Assembly: GCA_017439985.1 (NCBI GenBank)
Contig: JAFSIC010000043.1
Span: 1 to 64,000, forward strand
Origin: Oscillospiraceae bacterium
Lineage (GTDB): Bacteria; Bacillota; Clostridia; Oscillospirales; Ruminococcaceae
Reading direction: 5' to 3'
Length of the DNA: 64,000 nt
Part shown: in pieces, positions 1 through 7,953 of the stretch
How positions within the stretch are numbered: position 1 is the first letter of the stretch
How the letters are laid out: each line of letters begins with the position of its first letter
The notes under the pieces: model-generated
What the model was told of the DNA's origin: nothing
The model's database searches: none
What the model saw: only the letters and a program-made list of their open reading frames with translations
Position numbers and translations under genes: made by a program

Positions 1-60
1 ACGCAGAGCCAGGATTACAGGTTCAATATCTTTGATTTTCGTGTATTTTCTTTTTGACAT
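1..60 (-). CDS. N-terminal start of a probable transposase (partial)
   Basis: Only the first 20 codons are inside the window. The translation starts MSKRKYTKIKDIEPVILALR, a lysine-rich opening that resembles the small helix-turn-helix OrfA proteins of IS3-like elements. An ATG at 60-58 has a good ribosome binding site (AGGGGG) six bases upstream. The start lies just beyond a perfect 12-bp inverted repeat that covers this binding site. The family call is from memory of similar N-termini and is uncertain. The sequence before base 1 would settle it. Confidence 0.4.
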   Translation of the reverse strand, partial: MSKRKYTKIKDIEPVILALR

Positions 61-67
61 AGCAATA

Positions 68-111
68 CCCCCTGTGTAGTTATTATCCTACACAGGGGGC
101 CTTTTTGTCTA
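68..111 (-). promoter_or_regulatory. Promoter inside an SD-sequestering hairpin
   Basis: CCCCCTGTGTAG (68-79) and CTACACAGGGGG (88-99) form a perfect 12-bp inverted repeat with an 8-base loop. On the minus strand the 3' arm holds the ribosome binding site of the partial gene at 1-60. The loop holds a GATAAT -10 box (87-82), with TAGACA (111-106) 18 bases upstream as a -35 box. A transcript started here would lack the 5' arm and leave the site free. A read-through transcript would fold and hide it. On the plus strand the same hairpin is followed by a short T run and could act as a terminator. Confidence 0.5.
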
Positions 112-157
112 TTGTCCGTTTTTACAGGGGCTGTCTACAAGTCAGCTCCTTTTTCAT

Positions 158-928
158 TTAATCATCATATCGTTGCTGTTTCATTCTGCGGAAATATGAA
201 CTCATTTCATCGGCTAAGCCGGATAAACGATTCAAAAGTTTGGAATAATCGCGCAGCATTTCATCGTTTTCAACCTCTTTGTAAACGATGTCGTGGTCGA
301 TTTCTCCCCATCCCTCTTCAAACAGTGTGCGGCCCTGGATCTCAATATAGTAGCCTTTGTATTTGATGATATAATGCAGTGAACGATAGATACCATCTGT
401 GATGATTTCGATTTCTGTTCCATCGTAAATTTTGCTGTCGCCCGTTCTTTTATATGCCTTTGGGCGTTCTGCAATATAATTGTGCAGTGGATTTTCGTCG
501 AAATCCTCCAAGCGATTCTGAATATATCGAGCAGGGTCATTTTCAAATCTGCTTGTAATATAGCGATGGAAATTGATCCAATCTTCACGATAGAGGTAGA
601 ATACTCGAATTCCTATCATGTCTGTAATATACTTATAAAAATTCGAATGATCCAATTCTGCAAATTTTTCCGGAGCTTCTTTCTTTTTTCGAATAATTTT
701 CTCCAAAAGATGTTCGGTCTCCTTTGTGCGGTAACGGTAGGAGTGAATGCCTGCCTTTTCGATATCATAAAGATACTCGTCGATAAAACTTTTCCCGTTT
801 TCTCGGAGCGTTTGCTCGATCTTATGATATTCTTTTGCAATCAAATCAAGTTCTTCCCACGAAATATTCGCCTGTGTTAAATCAGATTCCAGCAGTTTAT
901 ATGTTGCTAAAAACGTATGCTTATCCAT
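158..928 (-). CDS. RelA/SpoT-domain protein (putative small alarmone synthetase)
   Basis: 256 residues with a single RelA/SpoT nucleotidyltransferase domain and no HD hydrolase domain, as in small (p)ppGpp synthetases. Visible motifs are DMIGIRV (103-109), YRSLHY (181-186), EIQGRT (196-201) and WGEIDH (207-212), which match the synthetase core. The N-terminal 60 residues look helical. It is the last gene after xpt and pbuX. Its ATG overlaps the pbuX stop by one base (TAATG), so it is probably translationally coupled. Family members transfer pyrophosphate from ATP to GDP or GTP, but some related proteins modify other targets, so the product is inferred. No terminator was recognised after it on the minus strand. 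Confidence 0.85.
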   Translation of the reverse strand: MDKHTFLATYKLLESDLTQANISWEELDLIAKEYHKIEQTLRENGKSFIDEYLYDIEKAGIHSYRYRTKETEHLLEKIIRKKKEAPEKFAELDHSNFYKYITDMIGIRVFYLYREDWINFHRYITSRFENDPARYIQNRLEDFDENPLHNYIAERPKAYKRTGDSKIYDGTEIEIITDGIYRSLHYIIKYKGYYIEIQGRTLFEEGWGEIDHDIVYKEVENDEMLRDYSKLLNRLSGLADEMSSYFRRMKQQRYDD

Positions 929-2250
929 TAAGCATCACTGTCCTTCGGCATGATCAAATTCATAATGATAGCTGTCAGGAATACAACTGCAACACAGTTT
1001 TCTGCAAAAATAGTACGAACCATATCCGGGAAAATAGCAAACATTTCAGGAACCTGTGTAAAGCCCAAGCCAACGCTCAGAGACAAAGCTGCAATGGTGA
1101 TATTGCGCTGAGTGAATCCGCAGGAACCGATCATCTGCAAACCAGAAATTACAATGTTACCAAACATCATAATCGTACAACCACCCAGAACTGCTTCCGG
1201 CAGTGTTGCGAGAACGGCGCCAAATGCAGGGAAGATACCTGCCAGCAGGAGAATACCGGCACCGGTAGCGATGGTGTAACGGTTAATAACTTTTGTCATT
1301 GCCAACAAACCGACGTTCTGGCTGAAAGAAGTAATCGGCATACAACCGAAGCATGCAGACAAGGAGCTCATCATACCGTCACATGCCAAACTACCGGAGA
1401 TTTCTCTATCCGTTGCTTCTCTGCCCAACGCTGTATTGGTCATCGCAGAAGTGTCACCGATGGTTTCAGTTGCGGATACCAAGAAAATCATAGTAACAGA
1501 AATGATCGCACTGAGATTAAATACAGGCTTGTAAGGCATGATTTGAGGCAGAGAAATAAGCGCGATACCTTCCAAGGAAGAGAGATCAACTTTGCCCATA
1601 AGCAGAGCCACAACATAACCGACAACAAGACCAAACAAAACAGACAGCTGTTTGAGATGTCCTTTTGCAAGCATGTTAAACATAATACAGCAAACCAAGG
1701 TAATTGTACCCAGGATCCAGTTCTGTGCACTGCCAAAATCAGCAGCTCCAACACCGCCTGCGAAAGAATTTGCACCAACGCTCAGCAAGCTGAAACCGAT
1801 AGCGGAAACAACGCATGCAGAAACGATTGGAGAAATGATTTTGCGCCAATATTTCGCACATAAGCCAAGAAGACCTTCCAGAATACCACCGATCAGCACA
1901 GCGCCGATGATTGCTTCATAACCCCATTGAGGTCCAACATAGCAAAATACGGAAACAAAGGTAAAGCTGATACCCATAACAATAGGGAGTTTTGCACCCA
2001 GCTTCCAAACAGTGAACAACTGCACAAAAGTACCCAGACCTGCCATGATCATTGCTGTCTGAATCAAAGATGCTGTTTCCTGTGTGCTCAATCCGCACGC
2101 ACCGGTGACGATCATAATCGGAGCAATATTGGCAACAAACATTGCAAGCACATGCTGTAAGCCAAAAGGAATGGATTTTAACAGAGGCACCTTACCATCC
2201 AGGGTATAAATATTATCCATAGATGCAAGGGATTGATTTGTCTTTGTCAT
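928..2250 (-). CDS. pbuX: Xanthine permease (NCS2 family)
   Basis: 440-residue integral membrane protein of the nucleobase:cation symporter-2 family, with about 12 to 14 hydrophobic segments. SATETIGDTSAM and the later GCMPITSFSQNVG match the conserved NCS2 helices that line the substrate site. The start ATG (2250) follows directly after the xpt stop codon and has a GGAGG site inside the end of xpt. Pairing with xpt, as in the Bacillus xpt-pbuX operon, makes xanthine the best substrate guess. Uracil or urate transporters share the same fold, so specificity comes from context only. Confidence 0.88.
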   Translation of the reverse strand: MTKTNQSLASMDNIYTLDGKVPLLKSIPFGLQHVLAMFVANIAPIMIVTGACGLSTQETASLIQTAMIMAGLGTFVQLFTVWKLGAKLPIVMGISFTFVSVFCYVGPQWGYEAIIGAVLIGGILEGLLGLCAKYWRKIISPIVSACVVSAIGFSLLSVGANSFAGGVGAADFGSAQNWILGTITLVCCIMFNMLAKGHLKQLSVLFGLVVGYVVALLMGKVDLSSLEGIALISLPQIMPYKPVFNLSAIISVTMIFLVSATETIGDTSAMTNTALGREATDREISGSLACDGMMSSLSACFGCMPITSFSQNVGLLAMTKVINRYTIATGAGILLLAGIFPAFGAVLATLPEAVLGGCTIMMFGNIVISGLQMIGSCGFTQRNITIAALSLSVGLGFTQVPEMFAIFPDMVRTIFAENCVAVVFLTAIIMNLIMPKDSDA

Positions 2251-2841
2251 TTATTTTTCCTCCTGCTCTCTGAAATTGATCGTACCGTTTACGTCGTCCA
2301 TAGAATCGACAATAGCAAGAGATTCAACATGGTAACCCATATTGCGGATTGCTCTTCCACCGATCTGGAAACCTTTCTCAATAACGATACCGCAGCCTTC
2401 AACAATAGCACCTGCGGACTCTGCGATGGAAATCAAGCCTTGCAGAGCACAACCATTAGCGAGGAAATCGTCAATGATCAGAATGTGTTCTCCCTCGTGC
2501 AGGAACTTTTTGGATACTACAACCTGATTTTTGTTTTTATGGGTAAAGGACTCTACCTCTGCAACATACATCTCACCATCAAGGTTGATGGATTTTGATT
2601 TCTTGGCAAATACCATTGGTACACCAAATTCTTTAGCGACAAAGGCAGCAATACCGATACCCGATGCTTCGATCGTCATAACCTTGGTAACAGTTTTATT
2701 ACCGAATCTACGTTTGAACTCTTTTGCGATTTCTTCAATGAGTTCGATATCCATTTGATGATTCAAAAAACTGTCAACTTTCAAAACATTGCCCGGTTTT
2801 ATAACACCATCTTTGATTATTCTTTTTTCCAAAAAGTTCAT
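2251..2841 (-). CDS. xpt: Xanthine phosphoribosyltransferase
   Basis: 196 residues, close to the 194 of Bacillus Xpt. It converts xanthine and PRPP to XMP for GTP salvage. LKVDSFLNHQ near residues 20-29 and the PRPP loop LIIDDFLANG are family signatures. The start at 2841 was chosen because an upstream in-frame ATG at 2859 overlaps the GGAGGGG ribosome binding site that serves the inner ATG. It is the first gene of the xpt-pbuX-RelA/SpoT operon, with a consensus promoter 158 bases upstream. No purine riboswitch core could be found in the leader. Confidence 0.93.
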   Translation of the reverse strand: MNFLEKRIIKDGVIKPGNVLKVDSFLNHQMDIELIEEIAKEFKRRFGNKTVTKVMTIEASGIGIAAFVAKEFGVPMVFAKKSKSINLDGEMYVAEVESFTHKNKNQVVVSKKFLHEGEHILIIDDFLANGCALQGLISIAESAGAIVEGCGIVIEKGFQIGGRAIRNMGYHVESLAIVDSMDDVNGTINFREQEEK

Positions 2842-2946
2842 AGTATTCTTCCCCTCCATAAATTTTGGACTGAACTTGTATTTACATTGAAACTGTCTGT
2901 CGTTTTATGACATTTCTACAATGCATACGAGTAAAACATTCTCTAT

Positions 2947-2991
2947 AAAATAAAAAATGCATAAACTTCTGCGAAAAACCGCGAAATTTAT
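2947..2991 (-). promoter_or_regulatory. Leader hairpin followed by a T tract (possible attenuator)
   Basis: Just after the xpt promoter, ATAAATTTCGCG can pair with CGCAGAAGTTTAT (about 12 bp with one bulged A and a six-base loop). This is followed by a T-rich run (2958-2947). The shape is that of an intrinsic terminator placed at the very 5' end of the leader, about 110 bases before the xpt start. It could be an attenuator or a 5' stabilising hairpin. No known riboswitch motif was recognised. Confidence 0.35.
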
Positions 2992-2998
2992 ACAATAA

Positions 2999-3027
2999 AT
3001 TATATATATCTGTGTATAATTTGTCAA
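2999..3027 (-). promoter_or_regulatory. Consensus sigma-A promoter for xpt operon
   Basis: TTGACA (3027-3022) and TATAAT (3004-2999) are perfect -35 and -10 boxes with a 17-base spacer on the minus strand. Transcription would start near 2992, leaving a leader of about 150 bases before xpt. Confidence 0.8.
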
Positions 3028-3187
3028 GTATTTTTATGCAACTTCGACAGTTTCTTGGTAGATTCAGCTAAAATTAATAGAAGTTCAGTAGAATCCTTGT
3101 GATTTCGCTCGTAATTCAGCTGATTCCGTTATGATTTCCGTTGGATATAGGAGTACCAGCAAGTGTAGAGCCAAATGCAGACTTCCT

Positions 3188-3325
3188 CTATCCCCTCTCC
3201 ATACCATTCCCCGCAAAACGCAAAAAGAGACTGAGGTTATTCCGATACGTTTTCAACGTCCTCGGACTGTACGTTCTAACCTCAATCTCTGTCAGATACT
3301 CTTTGATGGCTTCTCTGATTTTCAT
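3188..3325 (-). pseudogene. Truncated tyrosine recombinase, N-terminal fragment
   Basis: An ATG at 3325 opens a 45-residue frame starting MKIREAIKEYLTEIEVRTYS and continuing PRTLKTYRNNLSLFLRF, then stops at TAG (3188). This matches the start of the SAM-like core-binding domain of phage-type integrases (XerC/D superfamily). The catalytic domain is absent; no further homology was seen between 3187 and the xpt promoter. It is best read as a remnant of a mobile element between yebC and xpt. Two direct repeats lie just upstream. Confidence 0.6.
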
Positions 3326-3335
3326 ACTGAAAACT

Positions 3336-3366
3336 CATGTATGTCACAGTAAACGCCATGTATGTC
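3336..3366. repeat. Two direct repeats of CATGTATGTC, 21 bp apart
   Basis: CATGTATGTC occurs at 3336-3345 and again at 3357-3366, exactly two helical turns apart, just upstream of the recombinase remnant. It could be a recombinase arm or operator site, or chance. No other copies were noticed. Confidence 0.5.
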
Positions 3367-3409
3367 GCAACTGCCTGCAATTCTTCCTGCAAAGCAGTTT
3401 TATGCAGCT

Positions 3410-3449
3410 CCAAAAAGTCGCATGAATAAGCCATTTATGGCGTATTCAT
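3410..3449 (-). terminator. Probable terminator after yebC
   Basis: ATGAATAAGCCAT and ATGGCGTATTCAT form an inverted repeat (3422-3449) with one mismatch and a two-base loop that touches the yebC stop codon. On the minus strand it is followed after six bases by five T residues (3415-3411). The short T run makes it a weak intrinsic terminator. Confidence 0.5.
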
Positions 3450-4195
3450 TATTCCTCTTCTGGTTCTTCCCAGTTGTGGAATACGTTCTGGACGTCAACG
3501 TTGTCATCCAGCATATCGAGAAGTTTCTGCATTTTTTCCTGCATTTCAACATCGTCGATTTTAGTGTAGGTGGAAGGAACTTTCTGAATGTCTGCTTCTA
3601 CGAAGCTGTAGCCTTTTGCTTCCAGAGCTTCACGAACAGCACGGAATTCGTTTGGATCGCTGCTTGCGGTTACTTCAACCACTTCGCCGTTGATCTCGAA
3701 GTCTTCTGCGCCTGCATCCATGCAGTCTTCCATCAGCTGATCTTCGGTGTATTTTTCGTCTTCGTTGTCGATAACGATAATACCTTTTTCAGAGAACAGG
3801 TAGGATACGCAACCGGTCTGACCCAGATTACCGCCGCATTTGTCGAAGTAGTGACGGAGGTCACCGGCAGTACGGTTTTTGTTATCGGTCAGAGCTTCAA
3901 CGATAACAGCAACGCCGCATGGGCCGTAACCTTCGTAAACCATATCCATGTAGGTGTTTTTGTCACCTTCACCGGCAGCTTTTTTGATGATACGGTCGAT
4001 ATTGTCGTTTGGAACGTTGGAAGCTTTTGCTTTTGCAATCAGGTCGCGGAGCTTACCGTTGTTTGCAGGATCTGGACCGCCTTCACGAACTGCTACAGAG
4101 ATCTCACGACCGATTTTGGTGAACACTTTCGCTTTCTGAGCGTCAGTTTTTTCTTTTTTACGTTTGATATTGTTCCACTTGGAATGTCCGGACAT
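3449..4195 (-). CDS. yebC: YebC/PmpR-family protein
   Basis: 248 residues, full length for the YebC (TACO1) family. The N-terminus MSGHSKWNNIKRKKEKTDAQ is nearly invariant in the family, and KASNVPNDNIDRII and EGYGPCGVAVIVEALTDN are further signatures. Members have been described as DNA-binding regulators and, for some, as ribosome-associated factors that help translation of proline stretches. Which applies here cannot be read from sequence. The ATG at 4195 has an AAAGGATG site. The gene appears monocistronic, with a hairpin at its 3' end. Confidence 0.95.
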   Translation of the reverse strand: MSGHSKWNNIKRKKEKTDAQKAKVFTKIGREISVAVREGGPDPANNGKLRDLIAKAKASNVPNDNIDRIIKKAAGEGDKNTYMDMVYEGYGPCGVAVIVEALTDNKNRTAGDLRHYFDKCGGNLGQTGCVSYLFSEKGIIVIDNEDEKYTEDQLMEDCMDAGAEDFEINGEVVEVTASSDPNEFRAVREALEAKGYSFVEADIQKVPSTYTKIDDVEMQEKMQKLLDMLDDNVDVQNVFHNWEEPEEE

Positions 4196-4278
4196 TGAAC
4201 AATCATCCTTTCATGTGTAAATAACCTCAGATATTTTAGCACATTTTTGTCGCGTGAACAAGTGGTTTTCCGCGTTTT

Positions 4279-4806
4279 TTAGCGATTCGTCACGGAAATC
4301 TGCAAGCTGCCCATAACATCAAAAGTCTTTTGCTTCATTTCTTCGCTCATGGTTGCTGTGCAGGATGCATCCACGGAAATTTTTGCCTCCGGGAGAGCTG
4401 CTTTCGCGATGATCGCATTGGAGAGAACGCAAATATCTGTTACCACACCGACCAGTTCGATGGCGTCGTATGCTTTTTCCCTCAGCAATGCACCCAATTC
4501 ATAGGATGGGAAGGTCGGTTTCTCCATTACAATATCGCTTGGAAGCTTCTCTTCTGCAGTTTTTCCATACAAAGTCCAGCCATCTGTGCCACGAATACAA
4601 TGTGGGATCGGCAGATTCTTTCCTTCCTGTGTGTCCATGTAGTTGCTTTCGTGGGTATCAAGCGTAAAGATAACATCTGCGTTATCTGCATGATACTGCT
4701 TGATTTTTGCCGCAATGTTCTCATCTAATTTTACGGAAGCCTCAAAGCCCAAAGAACCATCCACAAAATCCTTCTGATAATCTACAACAATCAGACATTT
4801 TTTCAT
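4279..4806 (-). CDS. Isochorismatase-family hydrolase, nicotinamidase-like
   Basis: 175-residue cysteine hydrolase. The triad is visible as D9 (VVDYQKDF), K96 and C126 in VVTDICVLSNA, with the typical cis-peptide VV before it. D50 and H52 (DTHES) and H69 fit the metal site found in nicotinamidases, which deamidate nicotinamide to nicotinate for NAD salvage. The protein is somewhat shorter than classical PncA, so other amide substrates remain possible. A -10-like TACAAT lies upstream near 4855. It does not appear to share a transcript with yebC, 83 bases away. Confidence 0.8.
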   Translation of the reverse strand: MKKCLIVVDYQKDFVDGSLGFEASVKLDENIAAKIKQYHADNADVIFTLDTHESNYMDTQEGKNLPIPHCIRGTDGWTLYGKTAEEKLPSDIVMEKPTFPSYELGALLREKAYDAIELVGVVTDICVLSNAIIAKAALPEAKISVDASCTATMSEEMKQKTFDVMGSLQISVTNR

Positions 4807-5209
4807 TATTTTTCTCCTTCTGTCTTGTCAACTGATTTTACAGGCTATATTGTAGCATAAAAACTTGATAAAAAAAAATGAAACAGAGAAAATCTGCAAA
4901 AGCTACAAAAAATGTGGACTATTTTCGTCAACCATTTTCATACAACCGTAGTTTGTGCGTCTCTGGTGGACAAATCTCATTATTTTCTCCAGCACACAAT
5001 ACACATAAAAATACAGTCTTATACATATTTTTCCCGTTTATCCTCTGAATTCACTGCAATTTCTTCAACTAACATCAAAAATATGCTTAAAAAATGGCAA
5101 AATAATTCATTTTCTCAATTACAAAAATTCAAGCAATTTAACTTGGCGTTTTGTGATAGATAAAACGAGTTCTATGTTTTTCTTTTATACAAATTTGCCA
5201 AGATAAACA
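4807..5209. other. AT-rich intergenic stretch without a recognised gene
   Basis: The region is clearly more AT-rich than its neighbours and carries many A and T runs. Short open frames in it have no start signals or recognisable protein features. Apart from the likely promoter of the minus-strand hydrolase near 4850, nothing could be supported. Confidence 0.6.
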
Positions 5210-5238
5210 TTGACAAATTGCGTACAACATGGTATTCT
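5210..5238 (+). promoter_or_regulatory. Promoter of a short transcript
   Basis: TTGACA (5210-5215), a 17-base spacer and TATTCT (5233-5238) form a good sigma-A promoter. It points to a strong terminator only about 60 bases further on, and a second promoter follows before the next gene. Confidence 0.65.
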
Positions 5239-5244
5239 AATAAA

Positions 5245-5336
5245 CGGAAGCTTTAGGTTTTCTTTTAATTTAAAGTTCCATTTTCTCATTTTTCGTGAAA
5301 ACACTCGGTTTGGTGGCCGGGTGTTTTCTCTTTTTA
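5245..5336 (+). ncRNA. Putative small RNA of about 90 nt
   Basis: The stretch is bounded by a good promoter (5210-5238) and a strong terminator hairpin (5297-5328 plus T-rich tail). It has no open frame with a ribosome binding site. Because pepP-like gene 5484 has its own promoter after the terminator, this unit is more likely a free small RNA or a prematurely ended leader than part of the mRNA. No known RNA family was recognised. Confidence 0.4.
5297..5336 (+). terminator. Strong intrinsic terminator
   Basis: GAAAACACTCGG (5297-5308) pairs with CCGGGTGTTTTC (5317-5328), a 12-bp stem with one G-T pair, followed by TCTTTTTATT. Confidence 0.8.
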
Positions 5337-5417
5337 TTCGGTTTTTCAAAACCCGATAACTCTGCAAACTGTCCGCGAATGACGCACAGTTCTGCTTATT
5401 TGTCTTGATTTCAAAGG

Positions 5418-5446
5418 TTGTCAATCCGCTTTTTTTGCGGTATGAT
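5418..5446 (+). promoter_or_regulatory. Promoter for the M24 peptidase gene
   Basis: TTGTCA (5418-5423) and TATGAT (5441-5446) are separated by 17 bases. The spacer carries a small inverted repeat, CCGC and GCGG around a T run. The AAGGAGG site (5470-5476) and the ATG at 5484 follow. Confidence 0.7.
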
Positions 5447-5483
5447 ATATCTGTTAATGATTTTCCTGTAAGGAGGCTTTTTC

Positions 5484-6563
5484 ATGATTGAAAAACGTGT
5501 CCGCCGCATCCTTTCTGCCATGGAGCAGCAGGGCTTGAAGCAGATGCTCATCTCTGATCCGGGCGCGATCTACTACCTGACCGGCAAGTGGATCCATCCG
5601 GGTGAACGTATGCTGGCGCTTTACTTAAATACCAACGGAAACCACAAACTCATCGTCAATGAGCTCTTCCCTATCACCGAAGATCTGGGTGTTGATCTGG
5701 TGACCTACTGTGATACCGATGCTCCTGTTCAGCTGCTGGCTCAGTTTGTTGACCATGATGCTGTGATGGGTATCGACAAAACCTGGCCTGCTCGCTTCCT
5801 GATTCAGCTGATGGATCTGGGCGCAGGCAGCAAGTTCATCAACAGTTCTCCAATCGTCGACCACATCCGCTTGGTAAAAGACGAAGAAGAAATTGAGCAT
5901 ATGAGAAAAGCCTCTCTGCTCAATGACGCTGCGATGGAGGAAATTCAGGCTGCGATCAAACCGGGCATGAGCGAAACCGAGGCTGCTGACATTCTGGCAA
6001 ATATTTATAATGAAGTCGGCGCAAACGGCGGCTTCTCCTTCCACCCTATCATTGCTTACGGTGCAAACGCTGCTGATCCACATCATGGCAACAGCGCTGA
6101 CTGCATTGCAAAAGAAGGCGACTGCGTCATCATCGATATGGGCTGCATCCACAACTCCTACTGTTCCGATATGACCCGCACCATCTTCCTCGGTGAACCA
6201 AGCGAACATCAGAAAGAAATCTATGATATCGTTCTGCAGGCAAATCTGGCCGGTATTGCTGCTGTCAAACCGGGCGTTCGTTTCTGCGACGTTGACAAAG
6301 CCTGCCGCGACTACATCACTGAAAAAGGCTACGGTCCACAGTTCCTGCACCGCACCGGCCACTCCATCGGTCTGGAATGCCACGAATTCGGCGATGTTTC
6401 TTCCATCAACACCGACGTTCTGGAACCGGGCATGATCTTCTCCATCGAACCGGGCGTTTACCTCGCCGGTGACGTTGGTGTCCGCATTGAGGACCTGGTT
6501 CTCGTTACCGAGGACGGCTGTGAAGTGCTGAATCACTTCAGCAAAGAACTGAAAAGTAAATAG
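5484..6563 (+). CDS. M24-family Xaa-Pro peptidase
   Basis: 359 residues with the two-part layout of Xaa-Pro dipeptidases and aminopeptidases: a creatinase-like N-terminal domain (1-130) and a pita-bread catalytic domain. The five metal ligands are D218 (IIDMG), D229 (CSDMTRT), H293 (HRTGHSIG), E322 (SIEPG) and E336 (VRIED). It should release N-terminal residues next to proline in the cytoplasm; there is no signal peptide. A strong ribosome binding site and clear promoter precede it. An M28 peptidase gene follows after 58 bases, so the two probably form a peptide-degradation pair. Confidence 0.92.
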   Translation: MIEKRVRRILSAMEQQGLKQMLISDPGAIYYLTGKWIHPGERMLALYLNTNGNHKLIVNELFPITEDLGVDLVTYCDTDAPVQLLAQFVDHDAVMGIDKTWPARFLIQLMDLGAGSKFINSSPIVDHIRLVKDEEEIEHMRKASLLNDAAMEEIQAAIKPGMSETEAADILANIYNEVGANGGFSFHPIIAYGANAADPHHGNSADCIAKEGDCVIIDMGCIHNSYCSDMTRTIFLGEPSEHQKEIYDIVLQANLAGIAAVKPGVRFCDVDKACRDYITEKGYGPQFLHRTGHSIGLECHEFGDVSSINTDVLEPGMIFSIEPGVYLAGDVGVRIEDLVLVTEDGCEVLNHFSKELKSK

Positions 6564-6621
6564 TTTTACTTCATAATTTTATCAATTTGCGGCCTTGCCG
6601 CTTTAAGGAGATGTTTTTACC

Positions 6622-7941
6622 ATGAACATTTGCAAAGACAGAGCATTTGAAGTACTGAAAAGACTGAGCTTCTCCCGTATCGCTGGTACCCCTGGCGAAC
6701 TGGAAGCTGCTGAACTGCTGAAAGCAGAATGTGAAAAAGCCGGCGTTCCTGCTGTCATCGAAGCATTCGAAATCGACATGCCGGAAATTCACGAAGCAAA
6801 ACTGACCGTTACCAAACCTGAAGTTTGCGAAATCCGCTGCATCGGTATCGGCAAATCCGGCAACACCCCAGACGAAGGTGTGACTGGTCCTCTGCTCTAC
6901 ATTGAAGATGGTCTGGAAGCAAACCTGATCGATGCAAAAGGCAAAATCCTGCTGCTGACCGGTATGGCTAAACCAGAAGTCCTGGAAAGAATGAGAAAAT
7001 CCGGCGCTCTCGGCTACATTGCTTGCCACGGTTCCATCTACGATCCAGAAGAAATGATCCCAGAGATCCGCACCAGAAACGAACGCAGAAAACCAGGTGA
7101 AGATGCAAACTTCCCAGGCGTTGTGATCCACATGACCGACGCTGCAAAACTGCTGAACATGGGTGTGGAAGAAATCACTCTGGTTGTTAAACAGGATTGT
7201 GATAAAAAAGGTACTTCCCACAACGTTGTTGCTACCATCGAAGGTACCGAAAAACCAGAAGAAATCATCGCATTCTCCGCTCACTTCGACTCCGTAATCT
7301 ACGGCACCGGCGCATGGGACAACGGCACCGGCTCCATCACCATTATGGAAATCATGCACCACTTCATCAAAAACCCACCAAAGAGAACTCTGAAATTCGT
7401 ATGGTGCGGTTCTGAAGAAATCGGTCTCTGCGGCTCCAAAGCTTACTGCGAAGACCACAAAGATGAAATGGACAAACATCTCTTCAACATCAACGTTGAC
7501 ATGACCGGCGTTCTCATCGGTTACGAAACCGCTGTTTGCTCCTGCGATGAAGTAGTTGCAAAACACATCGACTTCATGGGTAAAGTGGAAGGCTTCCCAA
7601 TTACCACTAAAGTTGATATGTACCCATCCGACTCTTCTTCCTTCGCAAGAGTTGGCGTACCTGCAATGACCTTTGCTCGTCTGGCTCCAAAAGGTGGCGC
7701 TGAAATTCACTCCCGCCGCGACATCTTTGAAGTTTTGGATGCTACCGCTTTCATCAAAACCGTAGAGTTCATGGTGAAATTCTCCGAACAGGTTGTTAAC
7801 GCAAGAGTTTGCCCTGTTCCACGCGAACTGCCAAAAGAACTGAAAGAGAAAATTGAGAAAACCGCTAAAATGATGGGTCTCGACAAGAAAGACGAGAAAA
7901 AAGAAGAAAAAGCTGACGAAAAGAAAGCTGAAAACAAATAA
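6622..7941 (+). CDS. M28-family metallopeptidase with PA-like insert
   Basis: 439 residues without signal peptide. A PA-like domain (about 60-195) precedes the zinc aminopeptidase domain. Metal ligands and the catalytic acid are visible: H221 (SAHFDS), D233 (AWDNGTG), E265/E266 (GSEEIGL), D293 (VDMTG) and H363 (EIHSRRD). It likely trims short peptides after the upstream M24 enzyme. The last 20 residues are an unusual tail of lysine and glutamate (KKDEKKEEKADEKKAENK). An AAGGAG site precedes the ATG, and a strong bidirectional terminator follows. Confidence 0.9.
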   Translation: MNICKDRAFEVLKRLSFSRIAGTPGELEAAELLKAECEKAGVPAVIEAFEIDMPEIHEAKLTVTKPEVCEIRCIGIGKSGNTPDEGVTGPLLYIEDGLEANLIDAKGKILLLTGMAKPEVLERMRKSGALGYIACHGSIYDPEEMIPEIRTRNERRKPGEDANFPGVVIHMTDAAKLLNMGVEEITLVVKQDCDKKGTSHNVVATIEGTEKPEEIIAFSAHFDSVIYGTGAWDNGTGSITIMEIMHHFIKNPPKRTLKFVWCGSEEIGLCGSKAYCEDHKDEMDKHLFNINVDMTGVLIGYETAVCSCDEVVAKHIDFMGKVEGFPITTKVDMYPSDSSSFARVGVPAMTFARLAPKGGAEIHSRRDIFEVLDATAFIKTVEFMVKFSEQVVNARVCPVPRELPKELKEKIEKTAKMMGLDKKDEKKEEKADEKKAENK

Positions 7942-7953
7942 TCTTCTGTAACG

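Noticed and set aside
2842-2998. Purine (guanine) riboswitch before xpt
   Set aside because: xpt-pbuX operons often have one, but the conserved core around TTTCTACC and the two kissing loops could not be found.
4912-5163. Small protein in the AT-rich gap
   Set aside because: No ribosome binding site and biased composition typical of AT-rich noncoding DNA.
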